From Pogona vitticeps (Eukaryota; Chordata; Lepidosauria; Squamata; Agamidae), in assembly GCF_051106095.1 (NCBI RefSeq), contig NC_135795.1, forward strand, positions 689,501 through 753,500: a DNA stretch of 64,000 nt. The letters are read 5' to 3'. The notes below the pieces were generated by a model. That model had not been told where the DNA came from. It searched no databases and saw only the letters and a list, made by a program, of their open reading frames with translations. Positions 46,501-60,234 of the stretch are shown here, one piece after another. Made by a program: the position numbers and the translations under genes. Within the stretch, counting starts at the first letter, position 1, and the number at the start of each line of letters is the position of its first letter.

Positions 46501-48462
46501 AAGCAAATTTGATGACAGAATCATTAGAATCAAATAAAATGGAGCGCCACGATAAAAGCCGTGCCAATGAATTAAATCTGCCGTCAAAATCACTGCAATA
46601 AATCCCACTGTATTGTAAGGTGCACCAAAACACAGTGTCTTTGCAGCCTTCCTAAAAGCTGAGAGCGGGAACTGTTGGCATCACGGAGGGAGGCCAGCTT
46701 GTCAGACTGGGGGCTTTGCAGGACGTAGACCCCTACTCTAAAAAAAAGCAACCTTTCCCAGCTCTGGATGGGGAAGGCGGCAGACCTGGTCTAAGGGAGG
46801 ACAGAGAGCGCAAAGCGTTGACCCAAAAGGCGGGGGCCGAGGCCAGCCTGCCGGGCTGCCACAGATGAGGCACCGTGGCCTGGGGAAAACAAAGTTCCCG
46901 ATGGAGTGGCGCTGAGCCTTTCTGGCAGAATCGTACGGCCCAGAAGAACTCCCCACATGAATCAGGAGGGCGGCGTGAGATGTGAGCCGTGGCGAGAATG
47001 ATGGCCGCTGAAGCAGCTGCACAAACACACCCATACCCTTTGGGGTTGCCATTACCCAGATTCAGGGGCTACTTACCTGGGTCTCCCCCGCCTCCTGTCC
47101 ATGCCTACCACCAACCCTTCCCAAACCTTGCCCGGTCCATCTTTAGGGCATTGCAAGAACCCTCCCACAAGGGCCAAGGCCAACGAGACCCGGGCACGCC
47201 CTTGGAAGGCGAAGGGCCTCTTGTGCGCCTGGCAGGCAGCTCCCTTTGAGCTCCGTGCCTGATTCTGCCATCAGACTGCCAAGATTTGCACCCTGTGACC
47301 ATCACTCGTCTTTCTGCACTTGAGGAATCCCCTCTCTGAACAACATGCAACCTGTATCATCATCCAAAGGCCTTCAGAAAGGTTGCCAAGGGGGGGGGGG
47401 TTCTCCAGAGGTGGGCAACGGCAATCAGATAGCGTTTCCTGGCCCACCACCCTTCAAAAACTAAAGGCTACCAGGGACCGGTGGAGGTGGCCTTCAGAGG
47501 CAGGGCCCCACGATGACTACGACTACGGGCAATGTGGGTTGAGGGACAGGAGGCAACACAACTCACAGGCCAGGACAATGATTCAAGGATGGCCCTGAAC
47601 CGAGAGTCCAGGGTGCAAGGAAAACTCATCAGGAGGAGTTCTGATTTTAGCCCAGCCTGGTGGACGCAGGTCTGTTTCCTCCTTCACCAATTTACCGGAG
47701 TTCACAAGAGGAATTTCAGCAATGTCTCCGAGACAATCCAGGTCTTGACGTCTGTGATAAAGGGAGGAAACGTCATGTAGTAGCGGGTTGTTTCTCTTAA
47801 GTTTAAAGAAAAATTCTGGAAGAACTTTATAGCCCTCCTTCTTCTGCTAAGCCTGGACAATCTGGGGAGGCCTGACCCTGCCAGTGGCTCACGTCAGACT
47901 GATCCCTGATAAGCAACTGCTGTGTCGTCAGCGTTTCCATTTCCTTTGGGGGGGGGGGGGGTGGGGGGGGGGCAGGGAATTGTCCTCTCCTGACCTTGCT
48001 CACTGAGATGTGGCCACACGGGATTTCTTGGCCCCATTCCTCTTCCCGCATCTGCTGGCCTCAACCAGGAGGTGGCATCCATCAATGCCCCGCCACCTTC
48101 TCTCCACCACTACCACCCCGCCATATCCTCCCTTCTGGAGAGCTGGGAGACTCTTTGGAGCCGAGGGAGTGGGGCAGAGGAGAAAAGAAGGGCTATCTCC
48201 ATGGCAAGACCAGAAGCCACTCTTGGGGCAATGGAGGCCGCCCACTGGGATCTCCCACTCCAGGCAAGTGGGAGTGATGGAGACCTCGGTTCAAGGGTCC
48301 CGCCGGAGCTTGGCCTTGGACCAGCCGTTTCGACCCCCAGCTGACACAATGTTCAGGGCATTGTGGGAAATCAGGGCATTGTGGGAAGCTCAAGGCCAAG
48401 AAGGCAGAGCTGTAGGGCTTAGAAGCGTGCAGGGAGACCTCAAACCTGAAGCCACTTTGTAT

Positions 48463-48560
48463 ATAGAATCCTAGAATCGTCATCGGGTTGGAAGGGACCT
48501 TGGAGGTCTTCTAGTCGAACCCCTGCCCAAGGCCGGAGACTTTATCCCATCCCGGATGGT
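48463..48560 (-). repeat. CR1 LINE 3' end
   Basis: 'agaatcctagaatcgtcatcgggttggaagggaccttggaggtcttctagtcgaacccctgcc' is the reverse complement of a CR1 3' terminus, including its GATTCTAG/ATTCTA end repeats. The copy therefore reads on the minus strand and is heavily 5'-truncated. Confidence 0.75.
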
Positions 48561-48699
48561 ACGAAGGCCACCAATACATCATTTGGTACCTGGTCACTCT
48601 TCTGTGGTGGTATCCATTTGGCTCGTATAACTTCTTTTTGATGTTGTGCGCCTGACAGAGTTTTCAGAGTATGTGAGATATTTAAGATGTGGCTTCACC

Positions 48700-48790
48700 A
48701 GGGCTACCCCTGCCCCCTGACTGAGTTTACCTGGCCATGGAGAGTTTCGAACCCAGGACTCCTGGGTCCTGGCCTGACACTCAGGCCAGC
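48700..48790 (-). repeat. SINE head, tRNA-derived
   Basis: The minus strand reads 'caggacccaggagtcctgggttcgaaactctccatggcc', a Sauria-type head with a B box. Confidence 0.6.
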
Positions 48791-49483
48791 CTGGCAGTTC
48801 TGGTGTATGCTATTTGGGGATGGAAATAATGCAGCAGAACTGGAGAGGTGAGGAAAGGAGGCAAGCGAAATCCACCACACGTCCCTCACCTTCAAGGAGT
48901 GGCTAAATTTGAAGGCATCGACACCGGGGAGATGCCAGAAAGAAAGGCGTTAGACCCTCCCAAGCACAAAGGAGACTTTCCAAACCCTCCTGGGGAAACC
49001 ATCTTCTGCGGGAGAGAAGAGAGAAGGGAGGCGTCAGCCTTTCCTCATGTGTGACGGCAGCCGCAGGACCGTAGCCGGAATGCACAGAGGCAGCTGCTGG
49101 GCTGGGCCTTCCATCTCTTCCAGACACAGATGCTCTTTACATCGGCTGTCAAGGAACAAAAGTGGATCCCCCGTTCAGACAGGATGAGACAAGATGCTGA
49201 TGCTGCTTCTGCTGCCCAGAGGCAAAAAATAAAATAAAATAAAAATCATGACGTTTCCGGCTGAAAGAGAGACAGATGCTCCAGCGCACACAAACCACCG
49301 CCTGGATTCATTAACGCTTCTCCCTCTTTGCTCGTGGGAGTAATCAAAAAACAAAATAGGCTTATAAAGCGGCTTTCAAAACACATTTCGGAAACCAGCA
49401 ATGAGAAGAGCAAAACAAACACCTCTTCGACGCGAGGCAGCAACGGGAACCTTCAAAGGAGATCGTGCGAGAGAGAGAGAGAG

Positions 49484-49645
49484 CCTGGCGTGGTCTTGCA
49501 GTGAAAATGTTGGACTAGGGATCCGGGAGAGCAGGATTCGTATCCCCACGTGGTTATGAAGCACATCGGGGAACTCTGGTTTGGATGACGCTTCCCCACA
49601 ACCTGACCAAGCTTACAGGGTTGTTGGGACGATAATGGGAGGCGA
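49484..49645 (+). repeat. tRNA-headed SINE, near full length
   Basis: 'ctggcgtggtcttgcagtgaaaatgttggactagggatccgggagagcaggattcgtatccccacgtgg' is followed by 'acctgaccaagcttacagggttgttgggacgataatgggagg', the head and body of a common squamate SINE. Confidence 0.65.
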
Positions 49646-52419
49646 AGGGTCCGCGGACACACAGCCTTGAGGTGCTTGAATGAAGGAGCGCCTGAACAAG
49701 TCACAAATGTTCCCTTCCATTCAAGACTTCAGGAGGCCAGTGCTCTGGATGATCATTGTTGTCCTTCCGGGTTTTGGGATACAGAGGTTTCCCTAGGCCT
49801 GGTGCTGGAGATCAGGATTTTTTCAAAGCAAACCTAGCTGGTCTGGAAGCCCTCCTTTAGAAGCAGGAGGAGGAAGAGGAAAGGCTGTCTGGATAAACAG
49901 CCTTATCTTAGTCCCATCCCCTTCTTGTTAGGGACAGGCGGCTCCATCCTGATGCATTGTGTGTCTCTACGTGGGAAAGGCCAGCGCCCGCTTGAGCGGG
50001 TTCTGACCAAATGCTGCTGGTCCTCTCCTCTGCTGCTTCCTCCTCCTGCTTCATCACCATCCCAAGGGACAGAGCCAGGCTTTGCTAAGAGCAGAAAGAG
50101 GTAGCCTTTTATCTTCTAAAAGGTACAGACCACAATTCCCATATTTACCCTTACTGTTGGCTGTGGTGGGTGGGGTTGATGGGAGAGGAAGCTCATCACA
50201 GCTGGAGGATTAAAGTTTCCCCACTTCTGTCTCAAAACATGGTAGGGGTCCTTCCATCAGAGCGGAAACCTCTTGGGATGGCCCAAAATCAATCAAAATC
50301 AGTCCCCCCTCCCTCCCTCCCTCCAATTCAAGAAATGTATACTGATTTTTATGCATTTATTTAAGGAATTTGTATTGTGAGCTTCAGCCCAGTAGCTCCG
50401 ATGGTGTTGGGAGTTGGATCCCCCACTGCTGAGACTTCCAGGGAGAGAAAAGCCAGCCTGGGTGGCCTTGGGCCAGCTGCCCAGGAATTCCAGGGCTCCT
50501 TCCAATGGAGTGGCAGGCAATGGCTTCTGAGAATTCCCTCCGCCTGGAAAACCCCGGCTCAGTGGCACACAATGATGATGATGAAGAAGGCATTTCTAGG
50601 GTGCACTGCATCACAGTAGATACTATGGCAGCAGGAAGGAATAAAGAACATGATGTAGTAAAAACAAGACAGCACACCATCCCTAACATAACCATAAAAG
50701 CCGAGAGGCAGCCAAGCCACGGAGCTATTTGAAAAAATAGACCAGACCAGAGCTGTCTTCACGTGACTTTTCCTGCCGGAGCGGCTCTTTGGTCTATTCC
50801 TGACGCTGTGATCGAGTTGACTGGGACACCTGGGAACGGCGGTGAGGGTTAGGGTTTCATCTCCTCTTTTAATAAGAGAAAAGCTGCCTTGAGGCGGGAA
50901 CGCCAACATCTTTGCTCCCTCCAGAAACTAGACAACTTTCTTTTGAACAAAGGGAGTGAAATCTCACGACGGCCAGTCCGCCCTGCGCGTCCATTTCTTT
51001 TTCGCCACGATGTCCAGATATTCCAAAGGATCACTGGATGAACAGCTCAGTGAGTTGGACAGCTGGCTTGTGGAACCAGAGGATGGGTGCCTGATCCCCC
51101 CACTGGGCCTTGTGGGAGAGGAGCCAGCCTGTGGGATCTCAAGGAAGCCCTGCTGTCCCGGGGCATCCCCAAGAGGAGGATTGAGGAGCCACTCCTGGCT
51201 GGAGACCTCCACCCCCCAGAACCCAACCCACCCCCGGGGGGCAGGTTACTGCCTGTCGGGATCTACCCGATTTCATTATACTAGAAATACAAGAGGGAAG
51301 AAAAAAGGGAGAGAGCAGCCGCAGCGCGGGCATCGCCACTCTTCAGCCAGATGGTTGGGGCAGCAGCGCAAGACGAGAAGGCGGCTGAAGGGCAGGCAGG
51401 AGAACGTTGGATTCAGACCAGATTCTAACTCGTTCCTCACTTACACCTTTTCATTGCCTGGCTGTAAATCTTCCGTGAGTGAGATTCTTGGGACACGTGT
51501 GCACCTCCTGACCTTAACGCTAGTCATTTTTATTAATGTGCACCGGGAACAGAATGCCAAGCCGCACATTCCGCTGAGAAGGGAGACGAGAGGGTCGTCT
51601 TCTTTAAAGTTACACAAGGGTTAGAGGCAGATTAAGCAGTCGGATCACACGTTGTCCTTCCTGAGCGGAGCCCCCGTTGCATGTCGGCTGCTTGAGCAAT
51701 CGTTTATCTTGCTTTATTTGTGTGCTGGGTAATTAAAAAGCCTCGTTTATAGCTGCTGTTTTCTCTGCTGGCTGAAAGGTACAGAATGCCACAGCTGTTT
51801 TTACGATGTTTTCGCAAGGGGACAGGGGTGGAAGGGAAATTTCCACTTGCTGCTCTCAGCACAAACTTTTTTTTTTTTACAGGTGGCCCTGAGTAGGCAA
51901 AGAGTATCCCTCTTCAGAGGACAAAGACATGTGTTCCGATCATGACCCTCTTCCGGCTTGGTTCCTCTGTGGCCGACCAGCTGGGTCGCTGCATCTCCAG
52001 GGCAACCCCTGAAAGGACATTAATTACCGCAGCTGGCCATTTGGCAAGCAAATTTCCACCAGATCAAAATGAAGGGCCACCCAAGGTTTTCCCGGGAGTG
52101 AGAGAGAACTGCAGAAGCCCCACATGTTTTCAGATGATCTTTGGCCCAAATGCAATGGCCAGTTCCAACTCAAGGACAGCCAGCAGGTCAATGGCTTTAT
52201 GGTAAACCTCCCCCCTTCTGTAGACCTCTCTGATTCAACAATTGAAATCTTAGTGCTTAGTGTAGTAAGTTAGATCTGGAGCAGGCCCATCGGAATCACC
52301 AGGAGGTATAGAGGAGTAGAGCCACCATATGCCCCACTGAGGCAGCAGGCCTACTACTCCACTGTAACTTACTAAACTAAGCAACAGCCAACAACTGTAC
52401 TTTAGTAGAGCATTCCATG

Positions 52420-52615
52420 AGAAGACAATATTGCTAGGAAAAGTTGAAAGAAGAAAAGAGGAAGATCCAATGTGGGAGGGATTGACTCCATAAAAGAAGC
52501 CACAGCCTTCCGTTTGCAAGAGCTGAACAAGGCTGTCCCTGAGAGGATCTTTCGGAGGGTCACTCATTCGTAGAGTCACCAAAAGTCGGAAATGGCTTGA
52601 TAGCATAGAACAATC
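52420..52615 (+). repeat. BovB/RTE-type LINE 3' end
   Basis: 'ttgaaagaagaaaagaggaagatcc...gggattgactccataaaagaagccacagcctt' runs into 'gagggtcactcattcgtagagtcaccaaaagtcggaaatggcttgatagca'. This is the RTE-clade 3' segment that Sauria SINEs share. The copy is a decayed, 5'-truncated fragment. Confidence 0.65.
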
Positions 52616-54374
52616 GTTCCAGGAAGGACAACTCCTTGGATGTGGGCCTCATGTCTTTGAAGTACATAGCCCCCTCTCCCCGAGAAACAAACTATGAGCA
52701 GCAGAGCCTCTTCTCTTGTCCTGTTCCTGGTTGCCAGCTGGGGACAAAAGCCTCAAGCCTTCTGCCTGCTTTGACCACTTTTTGGAGAGAGGGGCCCTCT
52801 GCCAGCACAGCCTGGGAACTCACCACCTGGACGAACAGAGCCGTCCCCTATCGGAGAAGCCAGTGAACACAGCCATGATAAGCGGCTCAAGCCATCGACG
52901 CTCATCACACGTCACCTCCCAGAGAACATGGCCAGCCTGCCAGGAAAAGTAGATTGCGTTTGTGACTGTAAAGCACACCTGGCACACACACACACACATG
53001 CAAACCCAGGAGGCGACATTTCCCACAGGTCTGAAACGCTGGCTGGCGTTCACCCTCCTGAGCCCATGTCAGAACATCTTTCTTGGCACTCCAAGCTGCT
53101 CTTTTTTTGGGAAAGAATGCTGGCCCCAGAGCTCTGAGTGCCTCCACCAAGTTGTTGGAATCACTCGTGGCAAAAAGGAAGGACGAGGTGCTTCTTCCCA
53201 ATGAAGTACGGTTCATCTGGCGAGCGCTGCCCAGTTCTGAATGTCTGTGGCCCCACTTTCTGCTGTCTGTCTCGGCTCTGCTAAATCTGCCCAGGGATGT
53301 TCCCTACACCAAAAGCGTCCACTAGACTGCCCTAGGCATGTTTTCAACCTCACCTCCTTTTGAAAACCAACCCGTTGGGTGTTCTAACGCCAGCCAGTCG
53401 AGTCCCTTTTGTCCTGCCCACGGACAGGGCGGCCTACGAGCCGGCCGGCTTGCCTGAACATCTGAAGAAGGGGCCTCTTCACAGAAGCCATTCACCTGAG
53501 CAAGTCCCTAAGAGGACAGGAAATTATCAGCCCTTTTGCTCCAACACAGAATGTCTTTGAAACAGCAAGGAAGGAGATGTCATCAAGACAGCCGTTAATG
53601 GGGATGGCTTAATTAGGAGCTTGCTTCCTGCGCTGCTAACAGCAGCACGATAGCTGGCAAACCGCTCGGGATCGGGTCTCCAGCTGCTCTTTTGTATCGC
53701 GTTACAGTTCATTGCTTAATGGAGAGGCGCGTGGCACCATCCTTGCCTGGAATGAGCTTTTGGGATGGACTTGAGCGCTCACTGAGGATTCCAGAAACCC
53801 TTGGTGGCCCATCCATCTCCTTCCCAGGTGGTCGGCTGCCGGATTTCTTAACCTCCGAGGCTTCCAAGAGGTTTGAGTCCCAAAACCGCCACGGCCTCAG
53901 GAAAAGACCTTACAAGACCTCGCCTGGCAGAGAGAGAGCTGGGATGGACACGCTTTGGAGCTGGTCCTGTGGGTGGTTCACATTCAGGGCTGTAGTTCTA
54001 AGCAGAAGGGGCCCCAGGAAGGCTGGTGCAGTCGCTGGCGTTGTTGGTGCCCATCTTAGGAGAACTGGGTGTGTGTGTGTTATGGGCTCAGTCTCCAGGA
54101 AAGAAGCTTCGCGACTCGGGCCCTCAGACCCCTTTCAAGGTACCCCTCGGATGTCAGAGGGAAGACAGCAGGCCCTGCTCACACACCCTTGGGGCAAAGA
54201 GAAACGATGGTGGTCTTCTGCATTCCATGAAGAGCTTGGGGGCTCCTTAGAAGACGTGTTCACAGGAAGGAGCTCAAGGGTGCCAGACATGCTCCCCCAA
54301 GGCTCATCGTGGGCAATCCTGCCCTGTGATGGATGCACCCCTAAAGCCTAGCCATGCCCCCCCCAGGAGCCCCG

Positions 54375-54440
54375 GAGCAGCCTTTCCCCAACCTGGGCCC
54401 TGCCAAAGGCAATGGGCCACAACTCCCATCATCCACACAG
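54375..54440 (+). repeat. Palindromic interspersed repeat fragment
   Basis: 'cctttccccaacctgggccctgccaaaggcaatgggccacaactcccatcatcc' matches one arm of the hairpin repeat seen at 37206-37300. Confidence 0.4.
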
Positions 54441-57400
54441 CATGCAGGAAGTCCAGCACATTTGCTGGAGAAGCCACACCCTCCTACAGCTTTCCCTCAA
54501 ATCCTCCCTCATGCACATTCTGCGTTCCCTGGAAAAGGCCAACGTGGATGTGGGAGAGGCTGAAACATTTGGGGGAACCCACAGTCCCCCTCTCGACCCT
54601 CCGGAGGAGACTCGCGTTCATTAGATTCTTGTGTCACACCTTTGCCTCTTCAGCCAGGCTGGCTGTGGGCTGAACTCCTACCCTAAGATAATAGTTTATA
54701 TAAACTTTGTGTTAAAAAGGTGACAAAGAACACTCAACTCTCCTGCCCTGCTTTTATCTTTACATACCACAATCGTGGGCACGGTTATTGGCTTGGTTGA
54801 GACCAACAGTTTCAATGTTACACAGCACGTTGCTGAGTGAGAAGGTAAAAAAAGAAAACAAAGAAAAGAAAGGAAAACTCAAAAAACGCACACACTTCCG
54901 TACCAGCTTTTATAGGAAGCCTATGAAAATTTACAGATGCTTTTATAAAACCAATGATTTTTTTACAGAGCTCCATCGATACTGGTGGAATTTTCCAAAA
55001 GAATGCCTTTAAGCTACCTGTGCATCCCTAGAGAAATTTGTAGAAATATAGGAAGGGTTTCTTGCGGCAGGTGAGCAGATCTTCGGGGGATGACGATTGT
55101 CTCAGGAATTGACAGAAAACACGGAAATAGGTGAAAGGTGCAAGCCGAACTTCCATGCCATACCTTTCTAAGCATACCAGTTTGCCAGGGAAATGTCTAC
55201 CCATGGGAGAAATGACCCAAACGGAAGCCTCAGCAAGAGCGCACCTGGTTTTCTTTGCTAGGAGCCCCCCCCCAGCACCACTGTGCTTTGGGGTCCAGAC
55301 CTGTCGGGGAACAGGGGGGGAGTTTGGGGTTGGTGCAAGCAAAGTCTCATTTTGGTGTAATCCAACCCCAGATGGAGCGATTTCGTGCCACGACAGAAAG
55401 CTGATGGAAGAGCAAGTGGAGGCTCCCTTTGTATGCAAGAGGAGGGAGCATCTGATTTCATCGCCCCCTCATTGCAATGATGAATGGCCATTTCAAGGTC
55501 AGTACCTGAACGTCCTGGAAGCTTGGGTCTTTTCTCTCTGGCTGTGGAAGACAGCCAGCCACGTCTTCTGTCAGAGGGCAAGGGATTTGGGTGAATTACA
55601 GAGGTGCCAAATCCTGAAGGAGGGGAGGGGAGCCCGGTGGCTGCAGCAAAACAAACAGTCCTGCAGCACCTTTTAGAGAGAGCACCAGGCATGGCAGAGA
55701 GAGTCGGTCCTCTCCCCTTAAGCTTAAAAAGAAGAACCCCGGCCTGCTACTCCACAAGGAGTTTTAATTTCCTTGCCAGTGCCAAGATATTTGCAATCGT
55801 TAACACCGGTTTGTGAATGACCACTGCAACTACTTTTTCTTTTTTGCATTGCATTTCCCTCTGATCTCAGTGTTTACAACCTGTTTCTCCTAAAAACTGT
55901 GCGTTCACACACACACAAACACACCAGCCAACTGAGGATAACAGTTAAAACGCATGAGATGAAATTGACTGCAGTTCATGAGAGCTCATCTGCCAGTCTT
56001 TCAGAGGCTGCTCAAACCTCTGCTGTTGTTTTTTCCCCCTGAAGAATTATGTAATACGGATTCTTAGCAGGCATTTGCCAGGCAGGCTGAGCTCTGCAGT
56101 CTAGCTATTTTAGCAGCTGAGAAGCACGGGGGCTCCCAGCAAAAGCACGGCGGGCAAGGGAGATGCCGGCAGAAGAACGGCACACTCGGCAAGCGGCTCC
56201 TCCGCCGTGCGTGTTAAGGACGGCACGCTCTGGAAAACAACGCTCTAAGCGGCAGAGATGCTACAGCTGCTTTAGAACAGCGGGAGGGCTCCTGAGAGAG
56301 AAGAACTCCATGCCATAATCTTGCAAGGAAGGCTGCAGGATAGCGGTCTCTCCTTGAAGGGTCCTTGAAGGCTGCAGAGACCCAGGCAGGGAAGGAAGGA
56401 AGGAAAGGGAGAAGCAGTGGGTTCCCAGGGGAGCACCTCTGAGCACCATGTGCCCGAGAAGGGAGCCGAGAGAGGCCTTCAGGGAAAAGCTGTCGGGATG
56501 AACTTGCAACGGGCGGCCGAGTTACCCAAGATGGCACGGGCAGGGAAGGGAGGGCCCGGCCCTTGCCATGACAACCGAAACCCTGCTCTGCCTTTTTGTC
56601 TGGCCTGCCGAGAACCCCCCCCCCCCCACAAATCTCAAGAACAGAAGCCACCACCAGTCTCCTTTCACTTCCTCAATTAATATCCCTAGATTAGATCTTG
56701 ATGGAATGGTAGGATCCCAGAGGCCACTTTAAGAAGCTGCCAGCCACCCTACCCAGGAGGAAATGGTGCCAGAGGGTGTGCGCATGTGCCTGCGTGCTTC
56801 AAATTGCTCTGCACACCAACGTTTGGGAGAACGGGTCCCCAAGAAAGAGAAGGTGTTCTGTCCAACTCACACATCCCACCTTTGTCCCGGGAAACTACTC
56901 GGGACAGACCCGTCATGGCTGCAAAATCCAGAGGGCACCTGCTCTTCTCTTTCAGATTCCGGTTTATTGACAAATCTCCCCCGGAGCAAATCACTCTTTC
57001 CCCCACCCATATTAGCAAGTAGGAGAGAGCAGCCTGCATCAGGACGACTGGAAGGGCGGGAGGCAGGAGAGAAGACCGCAGGGTGACAGCTGGATTGGTG
57101 GACGCGTAGGCAGGTCCTCGACAGACTGCCGAGTATGAAATGGGGTATTTCTGGGGATCAGAAAGGTGAGGCACCCCTGTGAGAGACCATTGACATCAGC
57201 GCTATCCAGAAGGAAAGAGCTTCGCATGGCGAAAAGACCATCAGCACCATCGGTAATTTACATCCATTCGAGGCCGGACACTGGAGGATGACACCTCGAC
57301 CTTGACGGATGCAGAGAGTCGTCACGGACTTCCCGATCCCTCCTACCTCGCTTGCTGTTGGAACGCCTGCCACCCCCACCCCCAAGAGTCCCAAGCCCTC

Positions 57401-58989
57401 ATAGGATCAGGTCCCTCTTCTGACTACATGACATGCAGACACTGCTCCTTTCAACAGGGGGTGGGCAAGGCGGGTGGGCCAATTTACAACCTCTGGTTGC
57501 ACTCTGGGGCTCTCCAATCTACTGAAACGGCCCCTCCCAAAACAGAATGTGGTTGGAAGTAATTGAAAAACATTCAATGTTGGCTGTTAAAGCGTTCCTG
57601 TTTAAAAGCTGAACGTCCAACTCTTGGAGGCATCCATGCCTTGCCATTTTTTTTTCTTGCTGGGAAATGCAGAAACAGCCAGGGGAGGGCTGCACTTAAC
57701 TCCCCCCCCTTTTTTTTTAACTTTTAATGATGGCTTATCCAAAGAAAAGCTCATGGATGTGCACCATATACCTCCCTGAAGATGTCAGCGGCTGTTAGAA
57801 GTTCACCAACTCATTATACAACTCCGAGTAGAGAGATTAACAAGCAAGCAGTAAATTGAGGCCATCTCACCCAAAGGCTTAACACCGATAAGAAGGAAGA
57901 ATCTGGCAGCCCGTTGCGCTGTTCAAATAGAAAGGGGTTTATCGGCCTTCTAGCCCTTTGCAAACTATCTTTTTCAAAGCTTTAGGGAGGGAAGAGTCGT
58001 TTCCCGTATTTGAATCTGTGACTTCAAATACGGGCGAGGAAGGGCAGATTGCAGATGGGAAGAGGCTGGCGTTCGCCTCCACAGAGAAAGTCTGAAAACA
58101 AACAGATTAGAACCCAAGCCAATTCAACAAGCTGCTTTCTAATCACCCGCCAAAGTACCTGGCTCTGCTTGCAGTGGAATAAACTTTACTGTCACAAACG
58201 GAAACGCAGCTGCCACCCAGGGGGAAGACAATGCCTGGCCTGTCTGAGCCAAGCCACAGCCTCTCTCTCCACCCCCCCCCCTCCAAGCATGCCTGCACCT
58301 TTGGGGCACCAGCACAGCTCCTGGGGAGAGCCTGCCCACTCCACAGAGGTGAGACAGGCCTAAAAAGCTCTATGGGACAAGCCCCCTCAAGAAAGGCAGC
58401 AGGATGAAGTCAGGAGGTGGGGTGGAACCCAGCCCTTGCACCAAAATAGGCCCCTGCCCATCCCATGGCTGCGAGTTGCTGTGAGGTCAGACCGAAGGGG
58501 GCTCATCGGCACCAAGACCTAATCTCTACAGTCAAGGTGCAAAAAAGGCCCTCCTTAAATTCCTCTTTTCTTTCTCATAAATTTAGTCCACCCCTCCAAG
58601 GGGGAGGAATTTTGAAGCCCTGTGCCATTGCCTACCTCCAGGCAAGACGGAGAGACCAGGGGTGATGATTTCCCCCCTGCGCCACACCTGCTAGTATTTC
58701 CGCAATTCATGCAGCGAGGCATCACTTTAAAGCCAAAACTTCTCCAGAGTGAGACCAGGGAGGGATCCTAATTAAATCTTAATTCAGGAAAAAAAAAACA
58801 TGGAAAATATTGGCCTGCATCAAACTGCAGGCCCTCCCTCCCTCCCTCCCTGGAGGAAAGAAGCTGGGTTCACCAGCCCTCAGCAACCAAAGCTTTCCCA
58901 GAGAAATGACAGGGACTGATTAATTATGGGATAACTTACATCTTCTCTTCAGTGAGCAGAGGGACACACACGATTCCCTTCCTCTCTAG

Positions 58990-59150
58990 TTTTAACTTCC
59001 TATCAACAACCCTGCGAGGTAGATCACGCCAAGATGTTCCAGCGGGTTCATGGGGACCTACTAAGCTTTGGGACCAAAGAGAGATTTGAACCCTGCTCGC
59101 CTGAGGACTAGACCAACAGGCTAACAACTGCAATCACAGCACCACAGCCC
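58990..59150 (-). repeat. tRNA-headed SINE
   Basis: On the minus strand the head reads 'ttggtctagtcctcaggcgagcagggttcaaatctctctttggtccc'. The body 'ctacctcgcagggttgttgataggaag' has the same order as the copy at 49484. Confidence 0.6.
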
Positions 59151-60234
59151 TGCATCCCATCTGCTGAGCAGAAATTAGGACACAGCGCCCACAGTCTAAC
59201 TCAGCCCCAGCCTGCATCTGCTCATCTTGAAAATAAATAATACTGGGGCTGGGGAGAGCCCTCCCCACCACAATGCTAAGCTTCAGGCTTACACCAGTGC
59301 TGGTGTAAGCCCTCGAGAGATTCTGTTTTGCTCGGAGCAGGTAAATCCGCATCTCCAGGATAGGAGCAAAAGGCCATCGCTGTCATGCTGCGCTGGCCCG
59401 GTGTGCTGCCATCCTTGGTAATGTCTGCACAGTGCTGGTGGATGCAGGGGTGGCCACAGGCCAGTGGAAAGGGTCGAGGCTGAATTCAGAAGATGCGCTG
59501 GAGTGCACGTGAGAGGCTTAATGAAGTCGCTTTAGCTACTTCCAGGGATTAATAAGATATGCTGAGCAGAAATTTTTAGAATTGCAAGATATGTTTATCC
59601 CCCCCAAAGATGTTGCACTAGGCGTTGCTGTTTGAAACAGGTCATCCTTCTTAAAACACAGGTTCCTGAACACAAGTCAGGGTCAAACTACACCAGACCC
59701 CCAGGCTGGCTTTTAAAGCCTCCCTCCCTGCTGGAAGGACGGAAGACCCCGGCTGGTTCATGTGGGAGCGTTTCTCACGGCCGTGACTTGCGAAGGAGCT
59801 TTCTTTCTTCTGTGACTGGTCAGCAGGAGATCTGTGTGGCTTTGTTTCCCAACCCTGCTACAGGTTGAAATTCTGCATATAAACAGCAGGTGCCCAAAAT
59901 CTTAGCCCTCTAACTACAAACCACAAATGGTAACAAGGAAAAAAAAGGGGGAGGGGGAGGACACCGCTGATTGGAAAACAGAAACAAGGGCCAACAGAAA
60001 GAAAGGTCTGAAGGATAATGCCACCCTCTCAGCTGCCTGCTCATCACAGCCCTCTGTAGACTTGTTGAGCTCAATGCCACAGGATGTTAGAGAGAACGCA
60101 GAGGTGTTTGGGGAGGGTGGCTGACACACACACACCGTGTTCCTCTACCCACCCACTGCGTCATACATGAGCACAAATGAACACCTGAATAATGCCCAAG
60201 TCACCGAGACGCAAGGAGACACAAAGCAAGACAT

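Larger units (their letters stand above)
43093..60234. other. Intergenic: AQP8 upstream to LCMT1 3' end
   Basis: A 17-kb stretch without a recognised exon. The AQP8 promoter and any 5' UTR exon must lie in its left part. Consensus-like minus-strand donors at 45382 (CAG|GTACGT) and 47076 (CAG|GTAAGT) are candidates only. The rest holds decayed SINE, CR1 and BovB fragments, GC-rich unique sequence and an AT-richer block at 51640-51790. A 222-codon plus-strand frame at 50956-51624 is unrecognised. Confidence 0.5.

Noticed and set aside
45383-47110. Upstream coding exons for AQP8 at consensus-like donors
   Set aside because: Joining to the first coding exon does not keep the AQP8 frame, so no N-terminal extension can be supported.
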